64,000 bases of DNA, taken from CAXMQZ01 sp963707075. Its GTDB lineage: Bacteria; Acidobacteriota; Thermoanaerobaculia; Multivoradales; JAHEKO01. Location of the stretch: assembly GCA_963707075.1 (NCBI GenBank), contig CAVPOX010000016.1, positions 62,001 through 126,000 of the forward strand. The letters run 5' to 3'. Positions 43,833-54,536 of the stretch are shown piece after piece. The position numbers and the translations under genes are program-made. Below the pieces are notes generated by a model. The model was not told the origin of the DNA. It did not search any database and was given only the letters and a program-made list of their open reading frames with translations. How positions within the stretch are numbered: the first letter of the stretch is position 1; each line of letters opens with the position of its first letter.

Positions 43833-44014
43833 GGTCGATCTCCTCTTCTCAGGCACACCCTCTGGCGGGTTCGCGGGCCGAATCTACAGAGGTCCGGCGG
43901 TCGAGTCCAGTCAGGCCCGTGGGGCGGGTCTCCGCCCCCCTCCGCGAAACCGCTTGGTCCGGTGCCCCCACCCGTCTATGATGGTGGCTCTCACGCGTGA
44001 GTCTGGGTCTTCGA

Positions 44015-46204
44015 ATGCCTGGCGACAGCCTCTCCCACTATCGGATTCTGAGCAAGCTCGGCCAGGGCGGCATGGGCGAGGTCTATCTCGCCGAGGATAC
44101 GAAGCTGGGCCGCAAGGTCGCGCTCAAGTTCCTGCCGGAGAAACTGGAACGGGACGACGATGCCAGAAGGCGCTTCCTCCGCGAGGCCAGGTCGGCAGCA
44201 GCCATCGACCACCCCTACAGCTGCAAGATCTACGAGGTGGGCGAAGCCGAGGGGAAGGGCTTCATCGCCATGGAGTACATCGAGGGCAAGACCCTCGGAC
44301 AGGTTCTCCAGGGGGGCGCCCTCGGCCGGGAGACGGCGCAGCGGTACGCGACCGAGATCGCCGAGGCCCTGGAGAAAGCACACGAGAAGGGCATCGTTCA
44401 TCGTGACCTCAAACCCTCCAACGTCATGATCACCGTTGATGACCACGTCAAGGTCACCGACTTCGGGCTGGCGAAACCCCTATTTGGCGAGGTCGAAGCG
44501 GATGGCCAGGAGGTGACGCTGACCGCGCTGACCCAGTTCGGGTTCGCTCCGGGAACGCCTCCCTACATGTCGCCGGAGCAGGTCCGCGGCCGCGAAGTGG
44601 ACCACCGCAGCGACATCTTCTCCTTCGGGGTCCTGCTCTACGAGATGCTGACGGGCGCGAGCCCGTTCCAAAGGCAGAGCCTGGCAGAGATTCCGGCCGC
44701 GGTCCTCAACGAGGAAGTTCCGCCACTGGACAGGGTCAACAGTACGGCGTCGCTGCGTCGAGTTGTCACGCGTTCGACGGCCAAGGACCCCGACACCCGC
44801 TATCAGAACTTCGGAGATCTTCTGGCCGATCTGCGAACCGACGCTTCGACTTCCCGGCTCACCCAGACAGAGAGCCCCTCGGGCAGATCCCGCTCGCTCA
44901 GGATCCTGGCTGCCCTGGTGATTGGAGTGTTCACGCTCGCGCCCCTCTTCTTCCTGGTCCGGGGCCTGATCCAGGGCCAACCCGAGTCGGAACCCACCGA
45001 CGTCACCCGTCTGCAGGCCGCCGACCATGCATCCCGTGCCCGCGCCCTCATGCAGAACTTCTCCAACCCGCAGGATCTGGGGCTGGCACTCGAAGCCTGG
45101 CAGCAAGTGCTCGAGCTGCGCCCGGACGACGCCCCGGCCCTGGCCGGTCTGGCCACCACCCGCGCTCTCATCATGTGGAATACGAGCCCCCAACCCGATC
45201 TGCTCGAGACCGCGGAGAGGGAGGCCCGACAAGCGATCGACCTCGATCCGCAACACGCAGAGTCCTACGTCGCTCTATCGATCGTCTACCTGATGCGCGG
45301 ACTCCTCGATACAGCGGAAGAGATGTCGAACCGGTCCATCATGTTGGCCGCCGACGACCCGTGGGTGCTGCAGGCCCGCGCTCGTTTCCTCATGGACCGC
45401 TTCGGCGACTTCGACACCGCGGAGGAGATCGCCCGGCGCGCCACCGAGATCGACCCGCAACATTTCCCCGCCTGGTTCCAGCTCGGCTGGGCGCAATTCG
45501 AGCTGGAGCAACCCGACGCCGCCCAGCGCTCGTTCCGCCAGGCGATCTCGCTACGACCCGATTTCGGTGCCGGGTACATGGGGCTCGGCACGGTTCTCCT
45601 CGGTAGCGGCCAGTTCGACGAGGCACGCCTGAGCCTGCAGAAGGCTCTCCAAATCGACCCACATGCCGTGATGGCCCGCTTCGTCCAGGGACTCGCCTAC
45701 CACTATCTCAACCAGCCGCAGGCCGCCCTCGACGCCTTCCGGTCGTTGGTCGACAACAACCCCCACCATCCCCTGGCAGCCCAGGCGCTTCTCGAACAGG
45801 CCGTCGAGTACCAGGCGCTGGGTGACCAGGCGGCGCAGACCGAGACCCTGATGGCGGCCGAGCGAGGCTTCAAGAGCATCCCCGGTCTGTGGATCAGCAT
45901 GAAGGGACTCGCCGGCGTCGCCGCGGTGCGCGGCGACTCGGACCAGGCCCTCGACTGGCTGCGCCAGGCGCACCAGGCCGGTCTTCGCTCCGTCCACCAG
46001 TTGATGATCGAGCCGGCGCTCGATTCGCTCAGAGACAGGACCCCCAGTTCCTCGCGATCGTCGACGCGATCCGTCAGGCGCGCGGCCAGGGATGATCTGG
46101 CCGTCCTCGTGAAAGAGCTCGGTGAGCGTCGCCATGTCGCCCGTGTTGAATGCCGCGTAGGCGCGACCCACAGTCTCGGCGCCGGCCACGGGCGTTTCAG
46201 CTGA
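44015..46204 (+). CDS. Ser/Thr protein kinase with C-terminal TPR region
   Basis: 729 residues as read. A GTG at 43997 would add six. The kinase domain (about 8-270) has GQGGMGEVYLAEDTKLG, the lysine of VALKFLP, HRDLKPSNVM, DFGLAK and GTPPYMSPEQVRG. A membrane helix lies near 297-315 (ILAALVIGVFTLAPLFFLV). The rest is a TPR solenoid of about eight repeats (LEAWQQVLELRPDD, EARQAIDLDPQHAESY and so on). At about 46037 the true C-terminus seems to shift frame: the second frame reads DPQFLAIVDAIRQARGQG and stops at 46095, as in paralogues. The product as read ends instead with an arginine- and serine-rich tail. Confidence 0.85.
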   Translation: MPGDSLSHYRILSKLGQGGMGEVYLAEDTKLGRKVALKFLPEKLERDDDARRRFLREARSAAAIDHPYSCKIYEVGEAEGKGFIAMEYIEGKTLGQVLQGGALGRETAQRYATEIAEALEKAHEKGIVHRDLKPSNVMITVDDHVKVTDFGLAKPLFGEVEADGQEVTLTALTQFGFAPGTPPYMSPEQVRGREVDHRSDIFSFGVLLYEMLTGASPFQRQSLAEIPAAVLNEEVPPLDRVNSTASLRRVVTRSTAKDPDTRYQNFGDLLADLRTDASTSRLTQTESPSGRSRSLRILAALVIGVFTLAPLFFLVRGLIQGQPESEPTDVTRLQAADHASRARALMQNFSNPQDLGLALEAWQQVLELRPDDAPALAGLATTRALIMWNTSPQPDLLETAEREARQAIDLDPQHAESYVALSIVYLMRGLLDTAEEMSNRSIMLAADDPWVLQARARFLMDRFGDFDTAEEIARRATEIDPQHFPAWFQLGWAQFELEQPDAAQRSFRQAISLRPDFGAGYMGLGTVLLGSGQFDEARLSLQKALQIDPHAVMARFVQGLAYHYLNQPQAALDAFRSLVDNNPHHPLAAQALLEQAVEYQALGDQAAQTETLMAAERGFKSIPGLWISMKGLAGVAAVRGDSDQALDWLRQAHQAGLRSVHQLMIEPALDSLRDRTPSSSRSSTRSVRRAARDDLAVLVKELGERRHVARVECRVGATHSLGAGHGRFS
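46085..46195 (-). pseudogene. SnoaL-like gene fragment
   Basis: The minus strand reads ETVGRAYAAFNTGDMATLTE followed by LFHEDGQIIPGRA, the typical start of SnoaL-like ester cyclases. There is no clear start codon and no remaining C-terminal half. It overlaps the 3' end of the kinase gene on the opposite strand. Confidence 0.55.
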
Positions 46205-46209
46205 AACGT
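46194..46209. repeat. Perfect 16-bp palindrome
   Basis: CGTTTCAGCTGAAACG is its own reverse complement. A near-copy with one changed base (CGTTTCCGCTGAAACG) lies at 63805-63820. Both lie beyond the 3' ends of kinase genes. It could be a protein-binding site or the core of an old repeat. Confidence 0.5.
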
Positions 46210-46252
46210 TTCGACGACGGCATCCACCCGATGGAGGTAGGATCAGTCGCAC

Positions 46253-48988
46253 GTGATTGGAAAGACGCTTTCTCAGTACAGGATCACCGCCAAGCTCGGC
46301 AAAGGCGGCATGGGTGAGGTGTTCGAAGCCGAGGACACGGAGCTCCATCGCAAGGTCGCGCTCAAGGTGCTGCCGGAGGAGCTGGCCTCCGACCCGGAGC
46401 GGCTCGAGCGCTTCAAGCGCGAAGCACGCGCAGTGGCCTCGCTCAACCACCCCAACATCGTCACCCTCCACACGGTCGAAGAGGCCGACGGTCGCCACTT
46501 CCTGACCATGGAGCTGGTCGACGGCAAGTCTCTCGACGAGCTGATCCCCGACGGTGGCTTCGACCTCGAGCGTCTCTTCGAGCTGGCCATCCCGATCGCC
46601 GACGCACTGGCCGCCGCACACGACAAGGGCGTTATCCACCGGGACCTGAAGCCCGCCAACGTCATGGTGGGCGATGACGGACGCTTGCGCATCGTCGACT
46701 TCGGCCTGGCGAAGCTCTGGGAGGAGACGCCTGAGGATTCCAACACCGAGCTACCCACCGCGGGGCTCACCAAAGAAGGGGTCGCCATGGGTACGGCCCC
46801 TTACATGTCGCCGGAGCAGCTCCGCGGCGAAGCCGGTCGATCACCGGTCCGATCTCTTCTCGCTCGGCATTCTGCTCTACGAGATGACCACCGGCGGGCG
46901 CCCCTTCAAGGGCACCTCCTCGATCGAGCTCGCCTCCTCCATCCTGAGGGATAGCTCCCGATTCCGTCACCGAGATTCGCGAGGGCGTGCCCCGGCACCT
47001 GGGACGCATCATCCGCCACTGCCTCGAAAAGGACCCCGAGCGGCGCTTCCAGTCGGCCAAGGACGTGCGCAACGAGCTGGCGGGACTCAAAGACGAGGTG
47101 GCCTCGGGCGAGGTCCCACTCTCCACAGGCGCCATGCCGGTCATCGACTCTCCGGCTGAGCCCGCCAGCGAAGGACGGCCCGCCTGGTTGAAGCCGCGTT
47201 GTTGGGCTCGCCGCAATCGTTCTGCTCGCGACGCTGGGGTGGTTGCTCTTCGGCACGCGAGACGCACCCTCGTCCCAGCCCACCGCGACGACCGCAGAAA
47301 CCGTCGCCTCCACAACGCCAAACGCTGCGCCAACGGCCGCGTCGACAAGATCGTCGTGCTGCCGTTCGAAAATCTCGGCTCTGAAGACCAGGCCTACTTC
47401 GCCGCCGGCATCGCCGAGGAGATCACCGGCCGCCTCGGCTCGGTGAGCGGCCTCAGCGTCATCTCGCGCAAGAGCGCCCAGCGTTACGTTGGTTCCGAGA
47501 AGACCATTCAGGAGATCGGTGCAGAGCTCGGCGTCGGCTATGTCCTCGAAGGTTCGATCCGCTGGGCTGACAATCCGGACGGCACCAGCCGCGTGCGCAT
47601 CACCCCGCAGCTCATCCGGGTGGCCGATGACAGCCAGCTCTGGTCCGATACCTACGACCGGGTCATCGACGACATCTTCGAAGTCCAGGCGGACATCGCC
47701 ACGCAGGTCATCGATCAACTCGGCATCACCCTGCTCGAGCCCGAGCTGCAGGCCGTCGAGAGTCGACCCACCGAGAACATCGAGGCCTACCAGGCCTATC
47801 TTCGCGGTCTGGAGTACTCCGACCATCCCGACTTCACCGAGCTCAACATGCGCCTGGCCATCGAGATGTTCCAGCGCGCCACGGAGCTCGATCCGACGTT
47901 CGCCCAGGCCCACGCCTGGCTCAGCGAGTCCCAGTCCCGCTACTACTGGTTCGGTCACGATCTCTCGGAAGCCCGCATGCAGCTCGCCCGCCAATCGGCG
48001 TCACAGGCCCTGGCTTTGGACCCGGACCTCCCCGAGGGGCACATGGCGATGGGGTTCGTGCACTACTACGGCTCGCGGGACTACGACAGCGCGTTGGAGG
48101 AGTTCAAGCTGGCCGAAGCGGCCAAGCCCGGGGACAAGGAGATCGCGGCCTCGATCGGCTACATCCTGCGACGACAAGGGAAGTGGGAAGAAACGGCGAG
48201 ACAGTTTGCCAAGGCGCTGGAGCTCGACCCACAGGACGCCGGTCTCGCTATCGATCTGGGCGAGGCCTACCAGAGCTTGCGTCGCTACGAGGAGGCGGAT
48301 GCGATCTTCGATCGGGCGATCTCGGCCTTCCCGGATCAGAACCGGGCCTACAGCTCGAAAGCGGGCAACCTTTGGCAGTGGAAGGGTGATCCCTCGCTTG
48401 ACCCGGCCAATTCTCGAGCGGATGCCGGTTCAGGACAGCCAGGACGCAGTGTTTGGATGGTGGCAACAGGAGATCTGGGAGCGGGACTTCCGGCAGGCCG
48501 CCAAACGATTGGCGGTCGCTCCTTACGATTTCTACGACGGTGGTGTCATCCAGGTACAACCCAGAGAGTTTCTGGAGTCTTATACCCACTACCTGGCCGG
48601 CGATCTCGATCGAGCCCGGGCGGCAGCCGAGGAGGCGTTCCCTCATATGGAGCGCTATGTTCGCGAGCGACCCGACGATGCCTTCGCCCACATGGGCTAC
48701 GGGCTCATGTTGGCACCGTTGGGACGCCATGAGGAAGCTGTCCGCGAAGGGGAGCTGGCCCTGGAGATTCTGCCTTACGAGAAGGATGCCATCTACTCCC
48801 CCTATCTGAATGGCTGGATGGCGACGATATACGAAATAGTCGGCGACTACGACGGCGCGCTCGACCAGCTCGAGTTCCTGTTGTCGCACCCGACTATCGA
48901 GTCGGTGGCCAAAATCGAAGCCTTCCCGCAGTGGGACACCCTGCGCGACCTGCCCCGCTACCAGGAGATGATCGAGAAGTATCGGTAA
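46253..48988 (+). pseudogene. Ser/Thr kinase with TolB-like domain and TPR (multiple frameshifts)
   Basis: The start is GTG (MIGKTLSQYRITAKLGKGG). The first frame holds the kinase core with HRDLKPANVM, DFGLAK and APYMSPEQLRG, but breaks near 46838; the next frame has PVDHRSDLFSLGILLYEM; another break near 46955 returns to VPRHLGRIIRHCLEKDPERR. The membrane helix region (about 47185-47345) is broken twice. From VDKIVVLPFENLG a FlgO/TolB-like domain is intact, then TPRs, with a last break near 48400 before the C-terminus DLPRYQEMIEKYR. Joined, it would be about 910 residues. At least five breaks argue for a pseudogene or local sequencing errors. Confidence 0.78.
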
Positions 48989-49057
48989 TCGCCCGCCCAA
49001 GGCCACTGCTTGGATGAGAGCTGCCCTTCCGGCAGGTGTAAGATCGCTTCGACTCCG

Positions 49058-51847
49058 ATGATCGGCACCACGCTTTCCCACTTCAGGATCACCGCCAAGC
49101 TGGGTGAGGGCGGGATGGGTGAGGTCTATCGCGCCGAAGACACCAAGCTCGGCCGCGAGGTGGCGATCAAGGTGCTGCCGGAGGCGGTGGCCAGTGACCC
49201 GGAGCGCCTCGCCCGCTTCGAGCGGGAGGCGAAAGTCCTCGCCAGCCTCAATCACCCACACATCGCGGCGATCCACGCGATCGAATCGGCTGAGCCTACG
49301 GGTCGTCCGTGGGCTCGTCTCGCTTCGCAAGAGGAGGGGGACGCTCCCACTCGTCCCGTCCACTTCCTCGTCATGGAGCTCGCCGAGGGCGAGGATCTGG
49401 CCGCTCGGATCGGCCGCGGTCCGGTGCCGGTCGAGGAGGCCCTGCCGATCGCGTTGCAGATCACCCAGGCTCTGGAAGCCGCGCACGAAAAGGGGATCGT
49501 CCATCGCGATCTCAAGCCCGCCAACGTCAAGGTCGACGGAGACGGCAACGTCAAGGTGCTCGATTTCGGGCTGGCCAAGGCGATGGATCCTGCTGTACAG
49601 GTCAGTGGAGACGATGGAATCGTGTCCCCTCGTACGCAGGCAGCGATATCCCTGTCGCCGACCCTGACAGCCCAGATGACCCAGGCCGGCGTCATCCTGG
49701 GCACCGCGGCTTACATGTCCCCCGAACAGGCCCGCGGCGAAAACATCGATCGCCGCACCGATATCTGGGCCTTTGGCGTCCTGCTTTACGAGCTGCTGAC
49801 GGGCACGTCGCCATTCGCAGGGCGGACCGTTACCGATGTCATCGCCGCCGTCGTGACCCGGGATCCTGACTGGACAGCCCTGCCGGCCAACACGCCAGAG
49901 CCGCTCGCGCGTCTGCTGAAGCGCTGCATCCGCAAGGAGCCGCACGAGCGTCTCCACGACATTGCCGACGCGCGACTCGAACTGGCGGAAGGCCTCGCCG
50001 GTGCCGAGGCCTGGCAAGCGCAGCCGAGAGCTGCTGCCAGCGCACCCACCAAGAGTGCTCTGCTTCCCTGGAGTGTGGCGGCGGTGATGACGCTGGTCGC
50101 GGCCGGACTCCTCTGGTGGGGCCTCTCGCGGTCGAAGCCAACCGCGGTCACCGTCGAGCAGCCGGTGTGGTTTTCGGTGACCGAACCGGCACCGTTCGTC
50201 GCACCGCTGCCCAACAGCGTCGCGGTCTCGAGAGACGGCAGGAACATCGCTTATACCGCCTCGGTCGCTTCCACGGGGGCGCCAATGTTTCAGCTGCATC
50301 TGCGACGCCTCGGTGCGACGCGAGCAGAACCCATTGCAGCCACCCAAACCGGCGTCAGCCCCTTCTTCTCCCCCGACGGCGACCGGCTCGGTTTCTTTTC
50401 GCTACGGGAGGGCAACCTCCAGATCGTCGACCTACGAACCGGTGCGGTGACCCCGCTGGTCGACATCTCGACGGCCCGCGGAGGCGTGTGGCGCGATGAT
50501 GACGTGATCTTCTATAGCCCTGATACCGAGGCCGGTATCTGGCGCATCGACGCCGACGGCGCCAACAATGCACCGGTGACCTTCCCCGATGCCGACAGGG
50601 GCGAGCGGAGTCACCGCTACCCGGATCTCTTGCCTGACGGCAAGACCCTCCTGTTCACGGTCGCCACCTCGGAGATCCTGGAATTCGACGAAGCACATAT
50701 CGACGCCTTCGATATCGAGACCGGGGACCGCGTGACCGTGGTCGAGAACGGCAGCTACGGACGCTACGTCGACCCCGGCTTCCTCCTCTACGCTCGGGAG
50801 GGATCTCTGATGGCGATCGCCTTCGACAGCGGGACCCTCGCAACCAGTGGCCGCAGCACCAAGGTCGTCGACGGCATGGTGACCGCGCCGCTCACCGGCG
50901 GCGCCGACTTTGCGGTCAGCGCCGGAGGCACGCTCGCCTACTTCTCCGGCGAGCCGGTCGAAGACCCCAGGAGCCTGGTCTGGATCGACCGTCAAGGCAA
51001 GGCCGAGATGGTCACCGACGAGGCATTGCCCTACCAGGCTGCCACCTGCAGCCCGGATGGTCGTTCGCTGGCTCTCGACATCGACGCCGCCAACGCGAAT
51101 ATCTGGCAGCTCGAGCTGCAACGACAAACCACGCTCCGCCTGACGCCTTCCCGCAGTAACAACAGTCCAGTGTGGACGCCTGATGGTGAACGCATCGCCT
51201 ACAGTTCCTCGGGTGGGGACGGCCGCAGACCTTACTGGCAGAGCGTGGACGGATCGTCGCCGCCGCAAGAGATCCCGGCTCCCGAGGGCTTCTGGTGGCC
51301 CCGATCCTTCACCCCGGACGGACAGGAATTGGTCGCGTCACTGGAAACGACCGGGGGCGCAGACTGGGACATCTGGGTCCTGCCACTCTCCGATGACGAG
51401 CAGGCCCGCCCCCTGATTGCGACAAAGCACATCGAGGATCTTGCACAAGTCTCGCCCGACGGCCAGTGGATCGCCTATATGTCCGATGAGACGGGGCGTC
51501 AGGAGATCTACCTGCAGGCCTATCCGAATCTGGGCAGCAAGATTCGGCTGTCGCGCAACGGCGGGTTCTTCCCAGCCTGGTCTCACGACGGCCGCGAGCT
51601 CTTCTTCAGGGAGCCGAACTCCGGACTCGGCGCCACGATCATGGCCGTGTCAATCGATCCGGGGCCTCCCCTGTCGGCTGGTGCGCCGGTTCAGCTCTTC
51701 GAGATCGAAGCTGTCCTCGGGCCCTTCACCGTTTGCCCAGACGGTCGCTTCGTCTTCATCCAGCTGCCCCCGAGTTTCCACGAGGTCCAGAGTCTCGATA
51801 TCGCCTTCGGCTGGACCGACACCCTGCCACAGCTGCTCTCCAGATAA
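49058..51847 (+). CDS. Ser/Thr protein kinase with C-terminal PD40 beta-propeller
   Basis: 929 residues from the ATG at 49058, reading MIGTTLSHFRITAKLGEGGM, the same start as the paralogue at 28855. Kinase motifs: GEGGMGEV (16-23), ATP lysine 38, HRDLKPANVK with His149, DFG with Asp169, GTAAYMSPEQARG. An insertion of about 15 residues after SAEPTGRPWAR lies in the N-lobe. A membrane helix spans about 335-355, followed by PD40 propeller repeats (FSPDGDRLGFF, CSPDGRSLAL, WTPDGERIAYSS, VSPDGQWIAYMS, AWSHDGRELFF). It is a probable transmembrane signal transducer. The frame is uninterrupted, unlike its neighbours. Confidence 0.93.
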   Translation: MIGTTLSHFRITAKLGEGGMGEVYRAEDTKLGREVAIKVLPEAVASDPERLARFEREAKVLASLNHPHIAAIHAIESAEPTGRPWARLASQEEGDAPTRPVHFLVMELAEGEDLAARIGRGPVPVEEALPIALQITQALEAAHEKGIVHRDLKPANVKVDGDGNVKVLDFGLAKAMDPAVQVSGDDGIVSPRTQAAISLSPTLTAQMTQAGVILGTAAYMSPEQARGENIDRRTDIWAFGVLLYELLTGTSPFAGRTVTDVIAAVVTRDPDWTALPANTPEPLARLLKRCIRKEPHERLHDIADARLELAEGLAGAEAWQAQPRAAASAPTKSALLPWSVAAVMTLVAAGLLWWGLSRSKPTAVTVEQPVWFSVTEPAPFVAPLPNSVAVSRDGRNIAYTASVASTGAPMFQLHLRRLGATRAEPIAATQTGVSPFFSPDGDRLGFFSLREGNLQIVDLRTGAVTPLVDISTARGGVWRDDDVIFYSPDTEAGIWRIDADGANNAPVTFPDADRGERSHRYPDLLPDGKTLLFTVATSEILEFDEAHIDAFDIETGDRVTVVENGSYGRYVDPGFLLYAREGSLMAIAFDSGTLATSGRSTKVVDGMVTAPLTGGADFAVSAGGTLAYFSGEPVEDPRSLVWIDRQGKAEMVTDEALPYQAATCSPDGRSLALDIDAANANIWQLELQRQTTLRLTPSRSNNSPVWTPDGERIAYSSSGGDGRRPYWQSVDGSSPPQEIPAPEGFWWPRSFTPDGQELVASLETTGGADWDIWVLPLSDDEQARPLIATKHIEDLAQVSPDGQWIAYMSDETGRQEIYLQAYPNLGSKIRLSRNGGFFPAWSHDGRELFFREPNSGLGATIMAVSIDPGPPLSAGAPVQLFEIEAVLGPFTVCPDGRFVFIQLPPSFHEVQSLDIAFGWTDTLPQLLSR

Positions 51848-52037
51848 GGGGGGCACCTCACCCCATCGTCGCTACAAGGGTGCCCGGCGGACCCGGTCCA
51901 TGTCCTGGTTTTGCGGCTTTTGACGTGACTGCGATGACGCGACCACCGAAACCTGGAGGTAGCCATGGCTGTCGAGCCCGTTGCAGGCGGCTCCCCAGAC
52001 CTCGTCAGCCGCTGCGCATTCCCCACGTCCCCCGGGA

Positions 52038-52082
52038 GAGACCCTGGGTGACCTGCCCCGTTACAAAGAATTGATCGAGAAC
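52038..52082 (+). pseudogene. C-terminal fragment of a TPR kinase
   Basis: ETLGDLPRYKELIEN resembles the last residues of the kinase at 46253 (DTLRDLPRYQEMIEKYR). Nothing of the preceding TPR region is seen, so it is a stranded 3' end just before the lipoprotein gene at 52095. Confidence 0.5.
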
Positions 52083-52094
52083 GTAACGATAACA

Positions 52095-53348
52095 ATGCAA
52101 GCAGCGGCGATGCAGCAGTCCCTCGTTGAAACGGTCAGATCCTGGGCAACCTTTGCGATGCTCGCATCGCTCGTGGCCTGCGCCCCGCCACCAGCGGAGC
52201 GGCCGGCCGAGGAGTCTTCCCTACCGCCCTCGGAAATCGCCCCGTACGTCGACTTCCTGGCCGCCGACGTCACGAATCCGGTCGACTATCTCCTCGATCT
52301 CTTCGAAACCCACGACCTGGTGATCTTGTGTGAGCGCTGGCATCCGGAGGCGACGCAGTACGAGCTGATCTGGAAGCTGGTTAGCGATCCGCGCTTCGTC
52401 GATCGGGTGGGCCGCGTCTACACCGAGCTCGGGGCCAGAAATCTCCAGGCAGATCTCGACCGCTTCCTGACCTCGACGGATCTGGATGAGGTCGAGGCAC
52501 GCGGGCTGCTCCTCTCCCTCTACCGCGACCTGGCGATTCATCCGGGGTGGGACAACACCAATTTCTTCGACTTCCTCTCTCGGGTACGACGGCTCAACCG
52601 TGAGCTCGAACCCGAGCAGCAGGTGGAGGTGCGGTTCCTGGATGTCGAGCTCGGCTGGGATGGTCTCTCCCCGGAGGCCTACCAGGAGTTCCGTGAACGA
52701 ACCCTCCCGGAACGGGACCGCCTGATGGCCGATGCCGCGCTCGCGGCGATCCGGGCTGCCGATGATGCCGGCGGACAGCCCGCGAAGGCCCTCGTCATCC
52801 TGAACTACCGCCACGCCTTCAACGACTTCTCCTTCGCCGATGGAAGCAAGGGCGACAACACCGGCCGCTATCTATTCGAGGAGCTCCAGGGTCGCGTCGC
52901 CAACGTGATGCTCAACTCGGTGGCTCTGTTGCCGGGAACTACCGATCGGGAAGCGGTCTACGCGCCGATCCAGGAGGGCCGGTGGGACGCCGCTTTCCGG
53001 TTCGCCGGCATCGAGGAGGCGGCATTCGACTTCGCGGCATCTCCGTTCGGGGAAGATTCCTTCGACTACTTCGCTTTTCGTCCGCACTCGGTAACCTACC
53101 AGGACGTCTTCACCGGTTTCGTCTTCTGGCGCCCGCTCGACGAGCACCGGTTGGTCTCCGGCATCCCCGGTCTGTTCGACGGCTTCGAAGAGGAGCTCCG
53201 CCGCCGACTCGCGGTGGTCGGGGCCGACATGTCGGAACACGACTTCGAATCGTTGCTAGCCGCCTCCAGCGAGCCAGTGAGCGAGCCCTACGACGAGCTG
53301 GAGCGCCTGGAAGCATCCATCGCAAGCTGGCTCGAGCCCACGCACTGA
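52095..53348 (+). CDS. Putative lipoprotein, ChaN/erythromycin-esterase-like
   Basis: 417 residues from the ATG at 52095 (a second ATG at 52110 would remove five). The N-terminus carries a lipoprotein-like signal (FAMLASLVAC with Cys near residue 36). The mature part contains THDLVILCERWHPEATQYEL, which resembles the first catalytic strand GExHG of ChaN/EreA/TraB-like proteins (Cys-Glu-Arg-Trp-His here), then a helical region and VILNYRHAFNDFS, which supplies a later His. No substrate can be named. The frame is open further upstream, but that segment is only a stranded kinase tail. Confidence 0.72.
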   Translation: MQAAAMQQSLVETVRSWATFAMLASLVACAPPPAERPAEESSLPPSEIAPYVDFLAADVTNPVDYLLDLFETHDLVILCERWHPEATQYELIWKLVSDPRFVDRVGRVYTELGARNLQADLDRFLTSTDLDEVEARGLLLSLYRDLAIHPGWDNTNFFDFLSRVRRLNRELEPEQQVEVRFLDVELGWDGLSPEAYQEFRERTLPERDRLMADAALAAIRAADDAGGQPAKALVILNYRHAFNDFSFADGSKGDNTGRYLFEELQGRVANVMLNSVALLPGTTDREAVYAPIQEGRWDAAFRFAGIEEAAFDFAASPFGEDSFDYFAFRPHSVTYQDVFTGFVFWRPLDEHRLVSGIPGLFDGFEEELRRRLAVVGADMSEHDFESLLAASSEPVSEPYDELERLEASIASWLEPTH

Positions 53349-53470
53349 TCCTGCAGACCGCGGCAGCATTCAACGACCCCGAGCACGACGACGGACAGCG
53401 AGAGGGAGCCTTGCAGAGATGTAGGGGAGGGCCGCCGCACCCAACCCGCTACGACCAGAAGCGGAGCTTG

Positions 53471-54536
53471 TCATCGCACTTGGCGGACGACCACCAGGCT
53501 CCGATCATCCATCGGTGACTGGTCGCCCTCGAAGCGCGAGAGCTCGTTGAGCACGCGGTCGTGCACTTCCTCGGCGCTCGCCTCCTGGCTCGACTTGCTG
53601 CTGCAGGCGCTCATAGCCGAAGCTCTCGCCGTTCGCGTCGACCGCCTCGGGGACACCGTCCGTGTAGAGCACCAAGAGATCTCCGGCCGCGATCTCCACG
53701 GTCTCGGACTCGAGGTCGAGCGTTTCGCGGAGACCGAGGGGAAACGAGCCCTTGCCGAGACGCAAGCACCGTCCCGTCGGCCCGGCGCAGCAGCGGGAAG
53801 GGATGACCCGCCGAAACGAAGGTCAGAACACCGGAGTCTGGGTTCGAGCAGGCCGACAAAGAGGGTCATGAAGGCGCGGGTCCCGCCGGTCCGGATCAGG
53901 GCTGCATTCAACAGCTCGGTCACCGCCAGCGGTGAGGGGTCGCTTTCGAGACCGATATGGATGGTGGTGTCGGCGATCGCCATCAGCAGACCGGCGGCCA
54001 TGCCATGGCCGCTCGCGTCGCCGATCAGCACGACGATCCGGCCGTCCGGAAGCGGGACGAAGTGATAATAGTCGCCACCGATCGTGTTGGCAGCCCGATA
54101 GGAGAAGGCGAACTCGTAGCCGGGAAGCGGCGGGGCCTCGGTCGGCAGCAGATCCCGCTGCAACTGGCGGGCCACCTCCAGCTCGTCGCGAGCCTGCGTC
54201 CGATCGGCCAGTTCCACCAGCAACAGGAAGACGATGCCGGCAAAGGCCACCAGATGCCAGGGGCCGTCCTGCTCTTTGTCCGCCCCTACCAGTGCCAGAA
54301 TGAGGCACAAGACAAAAAACGCCCGCCTTGCCGGCGTCAGCTTGGTCTTGACCCCGCGATAGAGGGCCTGAGTCGCGCCCACCAACCCTTGGGTGGCGGC
54401 TCGCCCGCGGCCTCCGTGGTCAGGATCGAATAGGCGCGCTTCCAGTCCCGATTCCAGTGCCCCGGGAGCTTGCGCATCGGGATACGCGCCTCCCCGCCCT
54501 GCGCCGTCATCGAGCCTTCTTCGCTTGCTCGGCCAT
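53471..54536 (-). pseudogene. SpoIIE-type PP2C phosphatase (multiple frameshifts)
   Basis: The original start is the ATG at 54536 (MAEQAKKA), preceded by GGAGGG. The frame breaks near 54505, 54380, 53825, 53770 and 53610. Joined, it reads REARIPMRKL-like text, a region with two hydrophobic helices (FFVLCLILALVG, LVAFAGIVFLLLVEL), then an RsbU/SpoIIE phosphatase: ARQLQRDLLPTEAPPLPGYE, GGDYYHFVPLPDGR, IGDASGHGMAAGLLMA, FVSAGHPFPLLRR, LVLYTDGVPEAVD and SPMDDRSLVVVRQVR at the end. The metal-binding aspartates are all present. About 350 residues would result. Such phosphatases act on anti-sigma-antagonists or kinase targets. It is a decayed gene or an error-rich stretch. Confidence 0.72.

Noticed and set aside
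48248..50347. Minus-strand frame of 699 codons
   Set aside because: Antisense to two kinase genes; no start context or motifs.
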